64,000 nt of DNA, from positions 1-64,000 of the forward strand of contig NZ_JANLNW010000004.1 of assembly GCF_025465945.1 (NCBI RefSeq). Reading direction: 5' to 3'. Below are positions 54,761-63,339 of the stretch, piece by piece. The position numbers and the translations under genes were made by a program. Source of the DNA: Pseudomonas sp. 6D_7.1_Bac1. GTDB lineage: Bacteria; Pseudomonadota; Gammaproteobacteria; Pseudomonadales; Pseudomonadaceae. Numbering within the stretch: position 1 is the stretch's first letter; each line of letters starts with the position of its first letter. Below the pieces are notes generated by a model. The model did no database searches. It was given only the letters and a program-made list of their open reading frames with translations, and was not told the origin of the DNA.

Positions 54761-55390
54761 TTAAACCGTAGCGAACGGGTAGTCGTTGTAGCCGCGGTGA
54801 TCGCTGGTGTAGAACGTGCTGCGGTCGTAGGCATTGAGCGGCAGGTCGTTCTGCACGCGATGCGGCAGATCAGGGTTGGCGACGAAATCTCGGCCAAAGG
54901 CGACCAGGTCGGCGTCTCCGTCTCGGACCGCAGCGGCAGCCGACTCGGCATCAAAGCCACCGGCGGCGATGATCGGGCCGTTGAATATCACTCGCAGATG
55001 CTGTGCAGCCACCGGCGCTCCGCCTTCGCGAATATCCACCTCGCCTTTTACGCGGGGCTCGATAATGTGCAGGTAGGCGACGCCCAATGGGTTGAGTTGA
55101 CCGGCAGCATAACCGAAGGTCGCCATCGGATTGCTGTCCGCCATGCCGCCGAATTCGCCGGCCGGCGACAGGCGCACCCCCACGCGATCAGCACCGAACA
55201 CCGAGATGGCTGCCTTGGTCACGTCGAGGAGGAAACGGACGCGGTTTTCCACCCGGCCACCGTAGGAGTCGGTACGCAGGTTCGTACCATCCTGGATGAA
55301 CTGATCAATCAGATAACCGTTCGCACCGTGGATCTCGACGCCGTCGAAGCCGGCAGCTAGCGCGCGCGTGGCGCCCAGGCGACCCCGTTG
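54761..55390 (-). pseudogene. Old-yellow-enzyme (NADH:flavin oxidoreductase), 5' half missing
   Basis: Only the C-terminal ~205 residues of a ~365-residue enzyme remain: AAGFDGVEIHGANGYLIDQF, RTDSYGGRVENR, GVRLSP, and GFDAESAAAAVRDGDADLVAFGRDFVANPDL. The first half, with the FMN-binding start and active-site His/Asn region, is gone. Upstream of about 55,365-55,390 the minus-strand frame continues only as antisense of the MFS gene. It is probably inactive. Confidence 0.82.
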
Positions 55391-56575
55391 GAGTTCGTCG
55401 GTGCGCGCATTATTCAAGGCGCTGCGAGTGGCGTGCTGGCACCGCTTTCGATGACCATTGCAATAGAGGCACTGCCACCTGCGCGGCGCGCGAAATTTGG
55501 TTCGATGTTCACGGCCATTGTGCTCTTGGGCATCGTCAGCGGCCCGGGTATCGGTGGTTGGCTCAGCGAACATTACGAATGGCGCTCGATCTTCTACATC
55601 AGCCTTCCGCTATCGGTGTTTATCTTCCTGGTGTTGACGCTTTTGCTTGCCGAGAAAAAGTCCGAGAAAAGTCCGTCTTTTGACTTTTTTGGCGTCGGCA
55701 CCTTCACGCTAGGCATGATCGGGTTACAAATGTTGCTGGATCGTGGTGAGCGTCTGGACTGGTTTGCTTCGCCCGAGATCTGGCTGGAAGCGGTGGCAGG
55801 AGCAGTAGGGCTCTACCTGTTCGTTGTTCATGTACTGACTGCGAAAGTGCATTTTCTCAACAAAAATTTGTTCAAAGACCGCAATTTCGTGCTGTCGACG
55901 ATCATCTTTTTCGCACTCGGTTTTGTGCTGTTGCCGACGATGGCCCTGACATCCCCGATGTTGGATGAGCTGCTGGGGTTCCCTCCGAACACGACAGGCT
56001 ACCTGACGATACCGCGAGGTGTAGGGCTTGTAGGTGCATTCATCCTGATGGGCCGCATTCCCGATCGTATCGACCGTCGACCCTTCGTTGCGGCAGGCGT
56101 AGCCGTGGTGGTTTATGCCAACTGGCTGATGCTCGGTTACTCGCCTGGGATGGACTGGTCGCCCGTGGCGATTGCCGGTGCAATCCAGGGTGTTGGCCTC
56201 GGTGTCTTGATGCCGTCGATCACCAAGGTGGCGTTCAGCACACTCGACCCCAAGTTCCGCCCGGAAGGTACCGGTTTGTTCAATCTGGCACGTGTCTACG
56301 GGAGCACGATCGGCGTTGCGGTCGTGCAAACCTTCTTTTTCAACAATACGCAAGCGATGCACCTGGCGCTGGCAAGCAATCTGACGCCCTATCGCGCCGC
56401 TGCACATTCGATGATGGCGTCGATGTCCTTGCAGGCACTTGGGGGACTCAACGAAATGATCACCGGCCAGGCGGCTTTTATCGCGATTATCGACCAGTTC
56501 AAGATCTTGATGCTGGCAATGGTGGTGGTGAGCCCGCTGGTTATGTTTCTTCGCAAACCCGTTCCGACCAACTAG
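55388..56575 (+). pseudogene. DHA2-type MFS drug transporter, N-terminal helices missing
   Basis: 395 residues remain of a usual ~500. The first recognisable block is FVGARIIQGAASGVLAPLSM, which in this family lies around residue 100, so transmembrane helices 1-3 and the start are missing. The rest continues intact to the end: GSMFTAIVLLGIVSGPGIGGWL, WRSIFYISLP, and later helices. A TTG at 55388 is the only start available. It is followed 19 nt later by an efflux outer-membrane gene, as in EmrB-OMF operons; both are damaged. Confidence 0.78.
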
Positions 56576-56594
56576 TTATCGTGGAGTCTGCCAA

Positions 56595-58097
56595 ATGAAA
56601 TCCCATGCATTCGTCATCAACAGACATCGGCTCCCAACGACAATTGGTGCGGTGTCGGCTCTTATGTTCCTGTCCGCCTGTACCGTCGGCCCTGACTTTC
56701 AAACGCCCGCGGCAAGCCTGTCGCAGCACTACGATCAACAGGCCGAGCAGCGTCTTGGCCAGAGTGGCAACAAGCTCGGTGAACAACACATCGACCTGGG
56801 CAGGAAGGTCAGCGGTGAATGGTGGTCTGCCTTCCATTCGCAGAAACTCGACAAGGTTGTACGCCGGGCAATTGACGGCAATCTTGAGCTCGTGGCCGCA
56901 GACGCAACGATCCGGCAAGCGGCATCCTCTGTCGCCGCGGCGCAGGGCGCACTGTATCCGCAGGTCGACTTTGGCGCTCAGGCTGGCCGTCAACGGGTAC
57001 ACAACGGGCCCGAGCCATCGGTCTCCAACTTCTATTCGATTGGCCCGCGGGTCGGCTTCGACCTTGACGCGTTCGGCGGTAACAAGCGGCAGGTCGAGCA
57101 GCAGGAAGCGTTTACGGATCTTCAGAAGCATCGATACGAAGCGGCGTAACTGACCCTGACTGGCGATGTCGCGAGCCAAGCGTTGTTGGTTGCCTCTGCA
57201 AACGCACAGATGGAAGCCGTCGAGAAACTGCTCGCCAATGACGTAAAGAATCTCGAGCTCGTGCGCATGGCGCACACCAATGGCACCACCACGCAGATCG
57301 ACGTTTCGCTGGCCGAGACGCGGCTCGCTCAGGACCGCACGCTGTTGCCGCCCCTCGCTCAGCAGCGTGATTCGGCACGGCACGCTCTATCGATTCTGAC
57401 GGGAAAAGGCCCAGGGGACTGGATCGCGCCTGACTTCGATCTTGCCGAGTTTGTCTTGCCGTCAAACGTGCCAGTGAGCTTGCCCTCTGAGATGGCCCAC
57501 GACCGGCCCGATGTACTGCAAGCAGAGGCTGAATTGCAGATGGCCAATGCCGCCGTTGGAGTCGCGACAGCGAACCTCTATCCCCATGTAACGCTGTCCG
57601 CGTCTCTAGCACAGGCTGCTTCAGGCAATGGCGGCGCCGCACTCTGGGGCTTCGCTGCGGGCTTGGCGGGTCCGATCTTCGATGGCGGCACGCTCAAGGC
57701 TGAACGTCAGGTTGCAGTCGATGGCTACAAGGCGACGCTCGCCGGCTACCAGCAGACCGTCATTAAATCGTTCGGCCAGGTCGCAGACACGCTGCAAGCA
57801 ATCAACCATGACGCAGAGGAAAACCTGGCGCAGGAAGACGCGTTACGAGCGGCGGAAACTAGTTTTCGGTTGAACCAACAAGCCTATGCGCAAGGCGAAA
57901 ACAGCATTCTCCAAGTACTGGAGGCGGAACGTGCCTATGAGCAGGCGTTGCTGGGTCGAATCAGAGTGAAGACGGCGCAGTATCTCGACACGGTGCGGCT
58001 GTATGTGGCACTCGGCGGTAATTCCGTTGGTGTGTTTGAGCAAAGAGTGGCCAGTCGCGAAGAGCGGAAAACTTCCTTCCACAAAAAACGAACCTGA
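56595..58097 (+). pseudogene. NodT-family efflux outer-membrane lipoprotein, broken by an in-frame stop
   Basis: The frame is continuous apart from a TAA at 57147-57149. Before it: a signal/lipobox (LMFLSACTVGPDF), WWSAFHS and QVDFGAQAGRQR; ending HRYEAA. After it: LTLTGDVASQALL, TQIDVSLAETRLAQDR, LSLPSEMAHDRPDVLQAEAEL and SILQVLEAERAYEQALLG. Family members have Tyr at the stop position (EAAYLTL), so one base change (TAC or TAT to TAA) explains it. A downstream restart would lack the export signal, so the protein is probably not made. Confidence 0.85.
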
Positions 58098-58190
58098 AAG
58101 CCGCGAGCAGGCTACACACAAGTTTAGCCCAATGATCAGGTTGTGTTGCGTATTGCCTGCTCTCGTACAGCCATGTGTAAAAGCATCCCA

Positions 58191-58445
58191 TCAGTTTTCG
58201 TTCGTGCAACGTCCTTGAACCTGATAGTCCAGCACATGTTCCCGCGCCTGATGATCCAGGTAATCGAGACGGGCCGGAGTTACGCCGCATTGGTCCGAAA
58301 TGTCAGTCATGGATATGACTTTCGCAACGTCCAAGTGGAAGAAGAAACCGATCTTGTCGTGGATCACCGCCGAGGTGTCGGTGGTATCGGCGAAGGCTGA
58401 ACCGGTGGCGAGGAGGGCGGCGAATCCGAGTATGAACAGTTTCAT
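58191..58445 (-). CDS. DUF2790 small exported protein
   Basis: 84 residues from ATG 58445 with GGGAG 8 nt upstream. Signal peptide MKLFILGFAALLATGSAFA; the mature part has HLDVAKVISMTDISDQCGVTPARLDYLDHQ and YQVQGRC, the DUF2790 pattern with two cysteines. These periplasmic proteins are common in Pseudomonas and are often linked to copper or stress response; function unknown. Confidence 0.88.
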   Translation of the reverse strand: MKLFILGFAALLATGSAFADTTDTSAVIHDKIGFFFHLDVAKVISMTDISDQCGVTPARLDYLDHQAREHVLDYQVQGRCTNEN

Positions 58446-58494
58446 GGCAGTATCTCCCTGTCTAAGGTGGGCTGCCTGTTGTTTGGCAGTGAAT

Positions 58495-58726
58495 TCACAG
58501 TAACAAGGCAACTCCAACAGCCGACGAACAGCACAATGACAAAGTTGTAATGCAATCTTGTCCGAGGCTAAGGCTGATGTGCTCCAGCGGCATGTCGCTG
58601 AGGTGATCGAGTCTGCTTTGCAGCGCTGGATCAATCAGCACCGGCAGGAGCGAAATGGCGTTACCTCGTCGATCGTCCGCCTGAGCGACGACCGCAAACA
58701 ACAACGCCAGCAGCAGGATTTTGCAT
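58495..58726 (-). pseudogene. Possible small exported protein with start-proximal frameshift
   Basis: The minus-strand frame gives KILLLALLFAVVAQADD, a good signal peptide, followed by ~55 residues. The only ATG (58726) is out of frame by one base: ATGCAAAATCCTG would be ATG-AAA-ATC-CTG without the C. I do not recognise the mature part. It may be a broken gene or use a TTG start within the signal. Confidence 0.3.
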
Positions 58727-58951
58727 AGATGAATCCCTCATGTGCGGTACATATTGGTCTATTTGAGGAGCAGGGCAGTAGTGGCATCAAAGAGTTATAG
58801 TTAGTTGGCAGAACAGACCGCTGGCAGAATTTCAATGCAGTATTAATTAGCTCAACTAAATAGAGATTTAGTTTAGTTATAACTATTAGCCATTATAAAG
58901 TAGGGCGGCTGCCGCTAGAGTAGGGCAAAGAATTTTCAGGGATTTCAAGGC

Positions 58952-59356
58952 ATGCTGGACCCTAAAAGAGCACTTAATCGGCGTATGAAGTTACGCCAAG
59001 GCGTTCAGATGAAGGATTTAAAATTCTCTCTTTTCCCAAAGGTTATTGAGATCCTTCAAGCCAAATCTGCAACTGTTGCCAACGTGATACTCGGTACAAC
59101 TCCCAGGATGAAGCTAAGCTGCGCCCGTTATCAGCTGATTAATGCGATCCGGCATGCCTGGCTGATCTGTCATGAAGGTTGTGGCTCTATAAGCTACGGT
59201 CGGCAGACCGACAAGCACGGCGACCACAGCGGGCCGCTGCATGACTTCATCGTGTCTCTAACGCAGCTTCTGCAATGTGCACCCAATACTGACTGGCTGC
59301 ACCGCGAGATTAGGTCGCTCGATCAACAGATGCACCCAGGCATCACGATGCCCTGA
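58952..59356 (+). CDS. Hypothetical protein
   Basis: 134 residues, basic start (PKRALNRRMKLRQG) and a mixed body with two His/Cys-containing parts (WLICHEGCGS, KHGDHSGPLHD). Not recognised. The ribosome site is weak (AAGG directly before ATG 58952; an internal ATG at 58985 is possible). The preceding gap is AT-rich. It may be a real gene of low expression or a remnant. Confidence 0.4.
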   Translation: MLDPKRALNRRMKLRQGVQMKDLKFSLFPKVIEILQAKSATVANVILGTTPRMKLSCARYQLINAIRHAWLICHEGCGSISYGRQTDKHGDHSGPLHDFIVSLTQLLQCAPNTDWLHREIRSLDQQMHPGITMP

Positions 59357-59838
59357 TTTCACCACGTCACACCGGGAGCGGATCCCGTCACCGTTGACTT
59401 GTCGCCAATCCGGCATAGTCAGGGGATGTGAAATGCCTACAAAATCCAGATGGTTCAAAGCCGCAGTATTTGCATTGCAGTTCATCACAATTCCGCTGCG
59501 GGTCCATGATGCTGTCATCGTGCATGGTCAGTGTGTTCCTGCAATCACAGCGAGGGATGAACGACGCGCTGAGGGGACTAGCCTGGCTCCAAATCTGACC
59601 ATCAGAGTCCCCACGTAAGAATACAAAGGTACGCATAATGTATATTATGTTAAACGATGTGCTATGTAAGAAATGTTCATGAGCCTCGCAAGGCACTAAC
59701 GGGCCATGTACTCCGTGTTCATGGCGAGTCATTTTGTGATTGCTGCCTTGGGTTTCGACGATCTCCCCGCTGTCGGTTTTTATCGCGAATGTTGATGGCA
59801 TCCTCCAAGCCTCAACAGTTTCCGCACCAAGGGAAAAC
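59357..59838. other. 482-nt stretch without a supported gene
   Basis: There is one possible 61-codon frame on the plus strand (59433-59618) with AGGGGA upstream, and a 137-codon frame on the minus strand. Neither shows a recognisable motif. I treat the region as non-coding. A short AT-rich patch near 59630-59665 could be a promoter, but no clear boxes stand out. Confidence 0.4.
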
Positions 59839-60135
59839 TTACTGTGCCATGTCGTCTTTCTTCATCGTGTCCTTGCCCATGGAGTCATTGGACATAGTGC
59901 CTTTTTTCATCGTGTCCTTCTTCATGGTGTCTTTGGACATAGTGCCTTTTTTCATGGTGTCCTTGCCCATGGAGTCATTGGACATGGTGCCCTTTTTCAT
60001 TGTGTCTTTCTTCATTGTGTCTTTCGACATGGTGTCATTGCTCATGCTGTCGTTGCTCATGGTATCGGCGGCATACACACTGGCCACGCCCAGTGCCAGG
60101 CACATTGAGAGTATGGCAGTCGTTAACTTTTTCAT
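59839..60135 (-). CDS. Pentapeptide MXKDX-repeat exported protein
   Basis: 98 residues from ATG 60135 with AAGGAG 8 nt upstream. A signal peptide (LTTAILSMCLALGVASVYA) is followed by about 14 consecutive units of the form M-S/K/G-N/K-D/G-T/S (DTMKK, DTMSN, GTMSN, DSMGK). The family is known by its repeats and is often near cytochrome b/molybdopterin genes; function unknown, possibly metal-binding through Asp/Met. It lies 73 nt after the molybdopterin gene on the same strand. Confidence 0.9.
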   Translation of the reverse strand: MKKLTTAILSMCLALGVASVYAADTMSNDSMSNDTMSKDTMKKDTMKKGTMSNDSMGKDTMKKGTMSKDTMKKDTMKKGTMSNDSMGKDTMKKDDMAQ

Positions 60136-60208
60136 GATGTAACTCCTTGAAGCACAGGTTGCGAATGAACGCAGCGAGGGCTGCGCGGTGACGTTGCTCA
60201 GCGCTCTG

Positions 60209-61000
60209 TCAGCTGCCGCCGAACCAGTTGTAACCCTGGTCTTCCCAGTAGCCGCCACTGTAGGTGTTGCTGACGAATATCGCCTGAATGTGTTTGGGGT
60301 TCTTGTAGCCCAGCTTGGTGGGCATACGCAGTTTCATCGGGAAGCCGTACTGACGAGGCAGAACTGCACCGTCATAGGTCAGCGTCAGTAGGGTTTGCGC
60401 ATGCAGTGCGGTGGCCATGTCGATGCTGGTGTAGTAGTCGTCCGCACATTTGAAGCCGACATATTTCGCGTCCGTGTCGGCACCGACCCGCTTCAGGAAA
60501 TCGCTGAACCGTACCCCGCCCCACCGACCGATTGCGCTCCAGCCTTCGACGCAGATGTGCCGAGTGATTTGCTCGGTCTGCGTCATGGCTCGCAGTTCTT
60601 CGAGCCGCCAACTGCGCTTGTCCGCGACCAGTCCGGTCACTTCCAGTCGATAATCGGCCTCCTCGACAACAGGTACCTCATCAATGTCGTAGAAGGCGTT
60701 GAAGGGAAATGGTCGGGTAATCATCGACTCCGGATAGGTCGGTGCCAGTGCGTTGGGGTTGAACAACCAGCCCTGCACCCGATCATTGAACCGGGACATT
60801 GAGGACAACGCGGTCTCAACGCTTTCGCTGTCGGTCAGGTTGCAACCGGACAACATGGCCACGCCGCCGAGGGTCAGGCCTCGTAGCAGAAACGACCGGC
60901 GTGAGCGGTCTTCTATTTGTATTTGAGGCGCAATGATTTTTCTGGCGTCTGTCAGGATGGACGACTCGTCCAGCCCCGCCCCTTCTTTTCGCTTGTTCAT
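60209..61000 (-). CDS. Molybdopterin-dependent oxidoreductase (sulfite oxidase/MsrP-like), Tat-exported
   Basis: 263 residues from ATG 61000 with AAGGAG 6 nt upstream, overlapping the cytochrome stop by 4 nt. Twin-arginine signal RSRRSFLLRGLTLGG, then CNL (possible lipobox). Mo-cofactor domain: RLEVTGLVADKRSWRLEELRAM, the Mo-ligand cysteine in RHICVEGWSAIGRWGGVRF, and FKCADDYYTSIDMATALHAQTLL. It resembles the YedY/MsrP and SoxC-like families; the substrate is unknown. Its partner is the membrane cytochrome b encoded just upstream. Confidence 0.9.
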   Translation of the reverse strand: MNKRKEGAGLDESSILTDARKIIAPQIQIEDRSRRSFLLRGLTLGGVAMLSGCNLTDSESVETALSSMSRFNDRVQGWLFNPNALAPTYPESMITRPFPFNAFYDIDEVPVVEEADYRLEVTGLVADKRSWRLEELRAMTQTEQITRHICVEGWSAIGRWGGVRFSDFLKRVGADTDAKYVGFKCADDYYTSIDMATALHAQTLLTLTYDGAVLPRQYGFPMKLRMPTKLGYKNPKHIQAIFVSNTYSGGYWEDQGYNWFGGS

Positions 61001-61635
61001 ACGCGCTCCTTGCGACCGACGATCATCGCCCACAGCGTTTTAGGAACCAGTGCGACCATCACCAGATGAACCGCGACGAACCCCATCAACAGTGCCATTG
61101 CGATGAAGTGCACGTGACGTGCGCCCTCGTAGCCACCCATCAACTCGCGCAGTGTTGCGAACTGAACGGACTTCCAAAGCACCAACCCGGAAACAACCAT
61201 CATCGCGATGTCGACCATTACGAACAGATAAGCAACCCGTTGCACCTGGTTGTAATAGCTCAAGTCGGCATGCCCCAAGCGTCCTTTCAACGCAGCCCAT
61301 AGGTCACGCACCACACCTTTGGGTGATACCGGAAAAAAGCGACGGAACAGACGGCCACTGGCAACATTGATGATCAAATAGACGAGGCCGTTGAAAACCA
61401 GCAACCACATTGCAGCGAAATGCCACTGCAGTGCCCCGCCCAGCCAACCGCCCAGAGTGATCGATTTTGGAAAGCTAAAGTCGTACAAAGGAGATGCGTT
61501 GTAGATTCGCCAACCACTGGTGACCATCACCAGCACGGCCAAAGCATTCAACCAATGAGTCAACCTTAGCCAGCGGGGATGGCTGATCACCGGATGCGGA
61601 GAGGTAGCGCTGGTCGATGTAGGCAACGCTGACAT
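60997..61635 (-). CDS. Cytochrome b/b6-type membrane subunit
   Basis: 212 residues from ATG 61635 (GGAG 6 nt upstream). Four hydrophobic helices, with histidines suited to haem b: HWLNALAVLVMVTSGWRIYN, WHFAAMWLLVFNGLVYLI and HVHFIAMALLMGFVAVHLVMV. It should pass electrons from or to the periplasmic molybdopterin enzyme and quinone. First gene of the three-gene set with the oxidoreductase and the MXKDX protein. Confidence 0.9.
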   Translation of the reverse strand: MSALPTSTSATSPHPVISHPRWLRLTHWLNALAVLVMVTSGWRIYNASPLYDFSFPKSITLGGWLGGALQWHFAAMWLLVFNGLVYLIINVASGRLFRRFFPVSPKGVVRDLWAALKGRLGHADLSYYNQVQRVAYLFVMVDIAMMVVSGLVLWKSVQFATLRELMGGYEGARHVHFIAMALLMGFVAVHLVMVALVPKTLWAMIVGRKERV

Positions 61636-61740
61636 GATCGGCTCCAAGCGTTAGGTTTGTTGGGAATTATGTAGGCCTACACATCCCCAAATCCTCACGC
61701 AAAGTTAAATTAAACGTGATAACTCCGAAGCCAATTTTAG

Positions 61741-61950
61741 ACGCCCGTATCAGAGGGTGCAGAGGCGTACTCGCCACGCGCATGGGGTTTGTACGCGAAA
61801 GTCGGCGAACAGACGGCGATGCTGGATTACTTGGCCAAAGATGACACCTTGACTGGATTGCACAACCGGCGCGGAATGTACGGGGAATTTGAAAGCGCGA
61901 TTAACAAGGCTCAATGTGAGCGCTCCAAGCCGTGGAGAGCAGGTGCATAA
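61741..61950 (+). pseudogene. Fragment of a GGDEF-domain gene
   Basis: A 69-codon frame without its own start, opened directly after a stop, reads AMLDYLAKDDTLTGLHNRRGMYGEFESAI. DxLTGLxNRRxxxxxFE is the start of a GGDEF domain; the catalytic GGDEF loop and everything after it are missing. The frame ends at TAA 61948-61950. No start and no ribosome site support translation. Confidence 0.7.
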
Positions 61951-61987
61951 CCCTCTCTATTTCGCAAAACAGCCCAGAGAAATAACT

Positions 61988-62605
61988 ATGCAATCCAAGG
62001 ATCACTGGGAAAACGTCTACACGACCAAAACCGCCGATGAGGTCAGTTGGTTTCAAGAGCATGCCGCACTCTCCCTCAAGTTGATTCGAGAGGCGGGCGT
62101 ACCGCTTACGGCTTCGATCATTGATGTTGGCGGCGGCGCATCAACGCTGGTTGATGATCTCTTGGCTAACGGCTATGAAAACGTCACGGTGCTTGACCTT
62201 TCCGGGGCAGCGCTTGCCACGGCAAAAACCAGGCTCGGCGTCCAGGCTTCGAGCGTACAGTGGCAAGAAGCCAATATCCTCGAAACCAAGCTTGATTCGA
62301 ACGCCTACGATGTGTGGCATGACAGAGCCGTATTTCATTTTTTAACCACAGCAGAAGAGCGGCATGCCTATGTCCAGGCGGTGCTTAGGGCGGTTAAACC
62401 TGGAGGTCTGGTCATCGTGGCAACCTTTGCGGAGGATGGGCCAAGCAAATGCAGTGGCTTGCCGGTAATGCGTTACGATGCCGATGAGCTTCATGCCGAA
62501 TTTGGTGAGCCGTTTGTTTTGCTTGGACATGAAAAAGAGTCTCACCATACCCCCGGGGGCAATGAGCAGAAGTTCGTTTACTGTTTTTGCCGCAAGGTAA
62601 TCTGA
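61988..62605 (+). CDS. Class I SAM-dependent methyltransferase
   Basis: 205 residues from ATG 61988. N-terminal DHWENVYTTKTADEVSWFQ is typical of tellurite/thiopurine-like methyltransferases. SAM site IIDVGGGASTLVDDLL (about residue 47), VTVLDLSGAALATAKTRL, VWHDRAVFHFLT, and AVKPGGLVIVATFAEDGP. The substrate is unknown. It follows the GGDEF fragment and probably replaced or invaded that gene's 3' part. Confidence 0.9.
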   Translation: MQSKDHWENVYTTKTADEVSWFQEHAALSLKLIREAGVPLTASIIDVGGGASTLVDDLLANGYENVTVLDLSGAALATAKTRLGVQASSVQWQEANILETKLDSNAYDVWHDRAVFHFLTTAEERHAYVQAVLRAVKPGGLVIVATFAEDGPSKCSGLPVMRYDADELHAEFGEPFVLLGHEKESHHTPGGNEQKFVYCFCRKVI

Positions 62606-62693
62606 GAGCCCTTACTGAGTACGATGCGCCAGGTTGCGAACTTCATCAGCAACCACTGCAAAGCAGCGTCCCGCCTCCCCTGCCCTTGCCGCC

Positions 62694-62906
62694 TCAATGG
62701 CGGCATTCACGTTGCTGCTGGATCGGCGGACACTTTACCGAGCCAAACGAACAGAACACACAGCAGTCACCCGCCTTTGGGCGCAACAGCGCCTTGCAGT
62801 TGCTGCATTCGTAGAAAAACTGGCAAGCGTTCGTAGGCATGGTTTCCAGCTTCGCAAAACCGCATTGCGGGCAGGTCAGCACAGACTCAAGAACGATGGT
62901 GTCCAT
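62694..62906 (-). CDS. GDCCVxC-domain small protein (cysteine form)
   Basis: 70 residues from ATG 62906 with GAGG 5 nt upstream. It has [20 protein letters not shown], then [30 protein letters not shown]: four Cys-pair motifs. The GDCCVxC family includes selenoprotein members; here all positions are Cys codons. It is often the last gene of mercury operons. It starts 7 nt after merP and reads as intact. Confidence 0.88.
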   Translation of the reverse strand: MDTIVLESVLTCPQCGFAKLETMPTNACQFFYECSNCKALLRPKAGDCCVFCSFGSVKCPPIQQQRECRH

Positions 62907-62913
62907 TAACGCC

Positions 62914-63102
62914 TCACTTGTGGACGGTCGAGGGGTAACCTGCGTTTGTGGTTGCCCCGGTCAGTGCTTCGGGCTGGGACTGGTCAGCGTCATAGGTGAC
63001 GGTGGCAGTCTTCTTGTCGAAATCGACCTTGACCGTCTTGGGAGTCGCAGCCAGCACCGCAAAGGGAATGGCGGTCAGCATGATCATTAGTAGTTTGCGC
63101 AT
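62914..63102 (-). CDS. merP: MerP-like protein lacking the GMTCxxC metal-binding segment
   Basis: 62 residues instead of ~91, from ATG 63102 with AGGAG before it. A signal peptide (LLMIMLTAIPFAVLAA) and the C-terminal half VDFDKKTATVTYDADQSQPEALTGATTNAGYPS are typical MerP. The segment in between, which should hold GMTCxxCxxxV and its helix (~28-30 residues), is absent without breaking the frame. Without the two cysteines it should not bind Hg(II). It may be non-functional despite an open frame. Confidence 0.8.
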   Translation of the reverse strand: MRKLLMIMLTAIPFAVLAATPKTVKVDFDKKTATVTYDADQSQPEALTGATTNAGYPSTVHK

Positions 63103-63111
63103 GGGGAACTC

Positions 63112-63201
63112 CTAGTAAAACAGTGGAGCCAGTGACGGTACGGCGAGTAGAGCGAGCAACAGTGTGGCGACGATCCAGAACGTGAGCTGCTGCCGCTTGT
63201 A
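63112..63201 (-). pseudogene. merT remnant (last 29 codons)
   Basis: The frame reads KRQQLTFWIVATLLLALLAV followed by PSLAPLFY and TAG, the C-terminal helix of the mercury transporter MerT. The upstream in-frame codon is TGA and no start remains. The first ~85 codons, with the metal-binding cysteine pairs, are missing. Confidence 0.75.
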
Positions 63202-63203
63202 TC

Positions 63204-63235
63204 ATTCTAGATATCGTACTTAGGTACGGAGTCAA
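63204..63235 (-). promoter_or_regulatory. MerR-type promoter/operator left in front of the merT remnant
   Basis: On the minus strand: -35 TTGACT (63235-63230), a 20-bp spacer holding the dyad CGTAC-CTAA-GTACG (63228-63215), and -10 TAGAAT (63209-63204). Overlong spacer and dyad are hallmarks of MerR-family promoters, and the TTGACTCCGTAC start matches mer promoters. No merR gene lies next to it. Confidence 0.7.
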
Positions 63236-63339
63236 GGAGTCTGTAATAGTTACAGGTTTGCCGGGCCTACTCCGACCTTAAGCACGCAGCCATGCCGAAC
63301 TGAAAAAGCGCGGCCGGAGGACATACCAGCATTGGTGCT

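Noticed and set aside
59388..59801. 137-codon minus-strand frame
   Set aside because: No ribosome site of quality, no motif, uneven composition; left as non-coding.
59839..60135. CRISPR-like or satellite array
   Set aside because: The short repeats are in frame and encode the MXKDX pentapeptides after a signal peptide; units are contiguous, without spacers.
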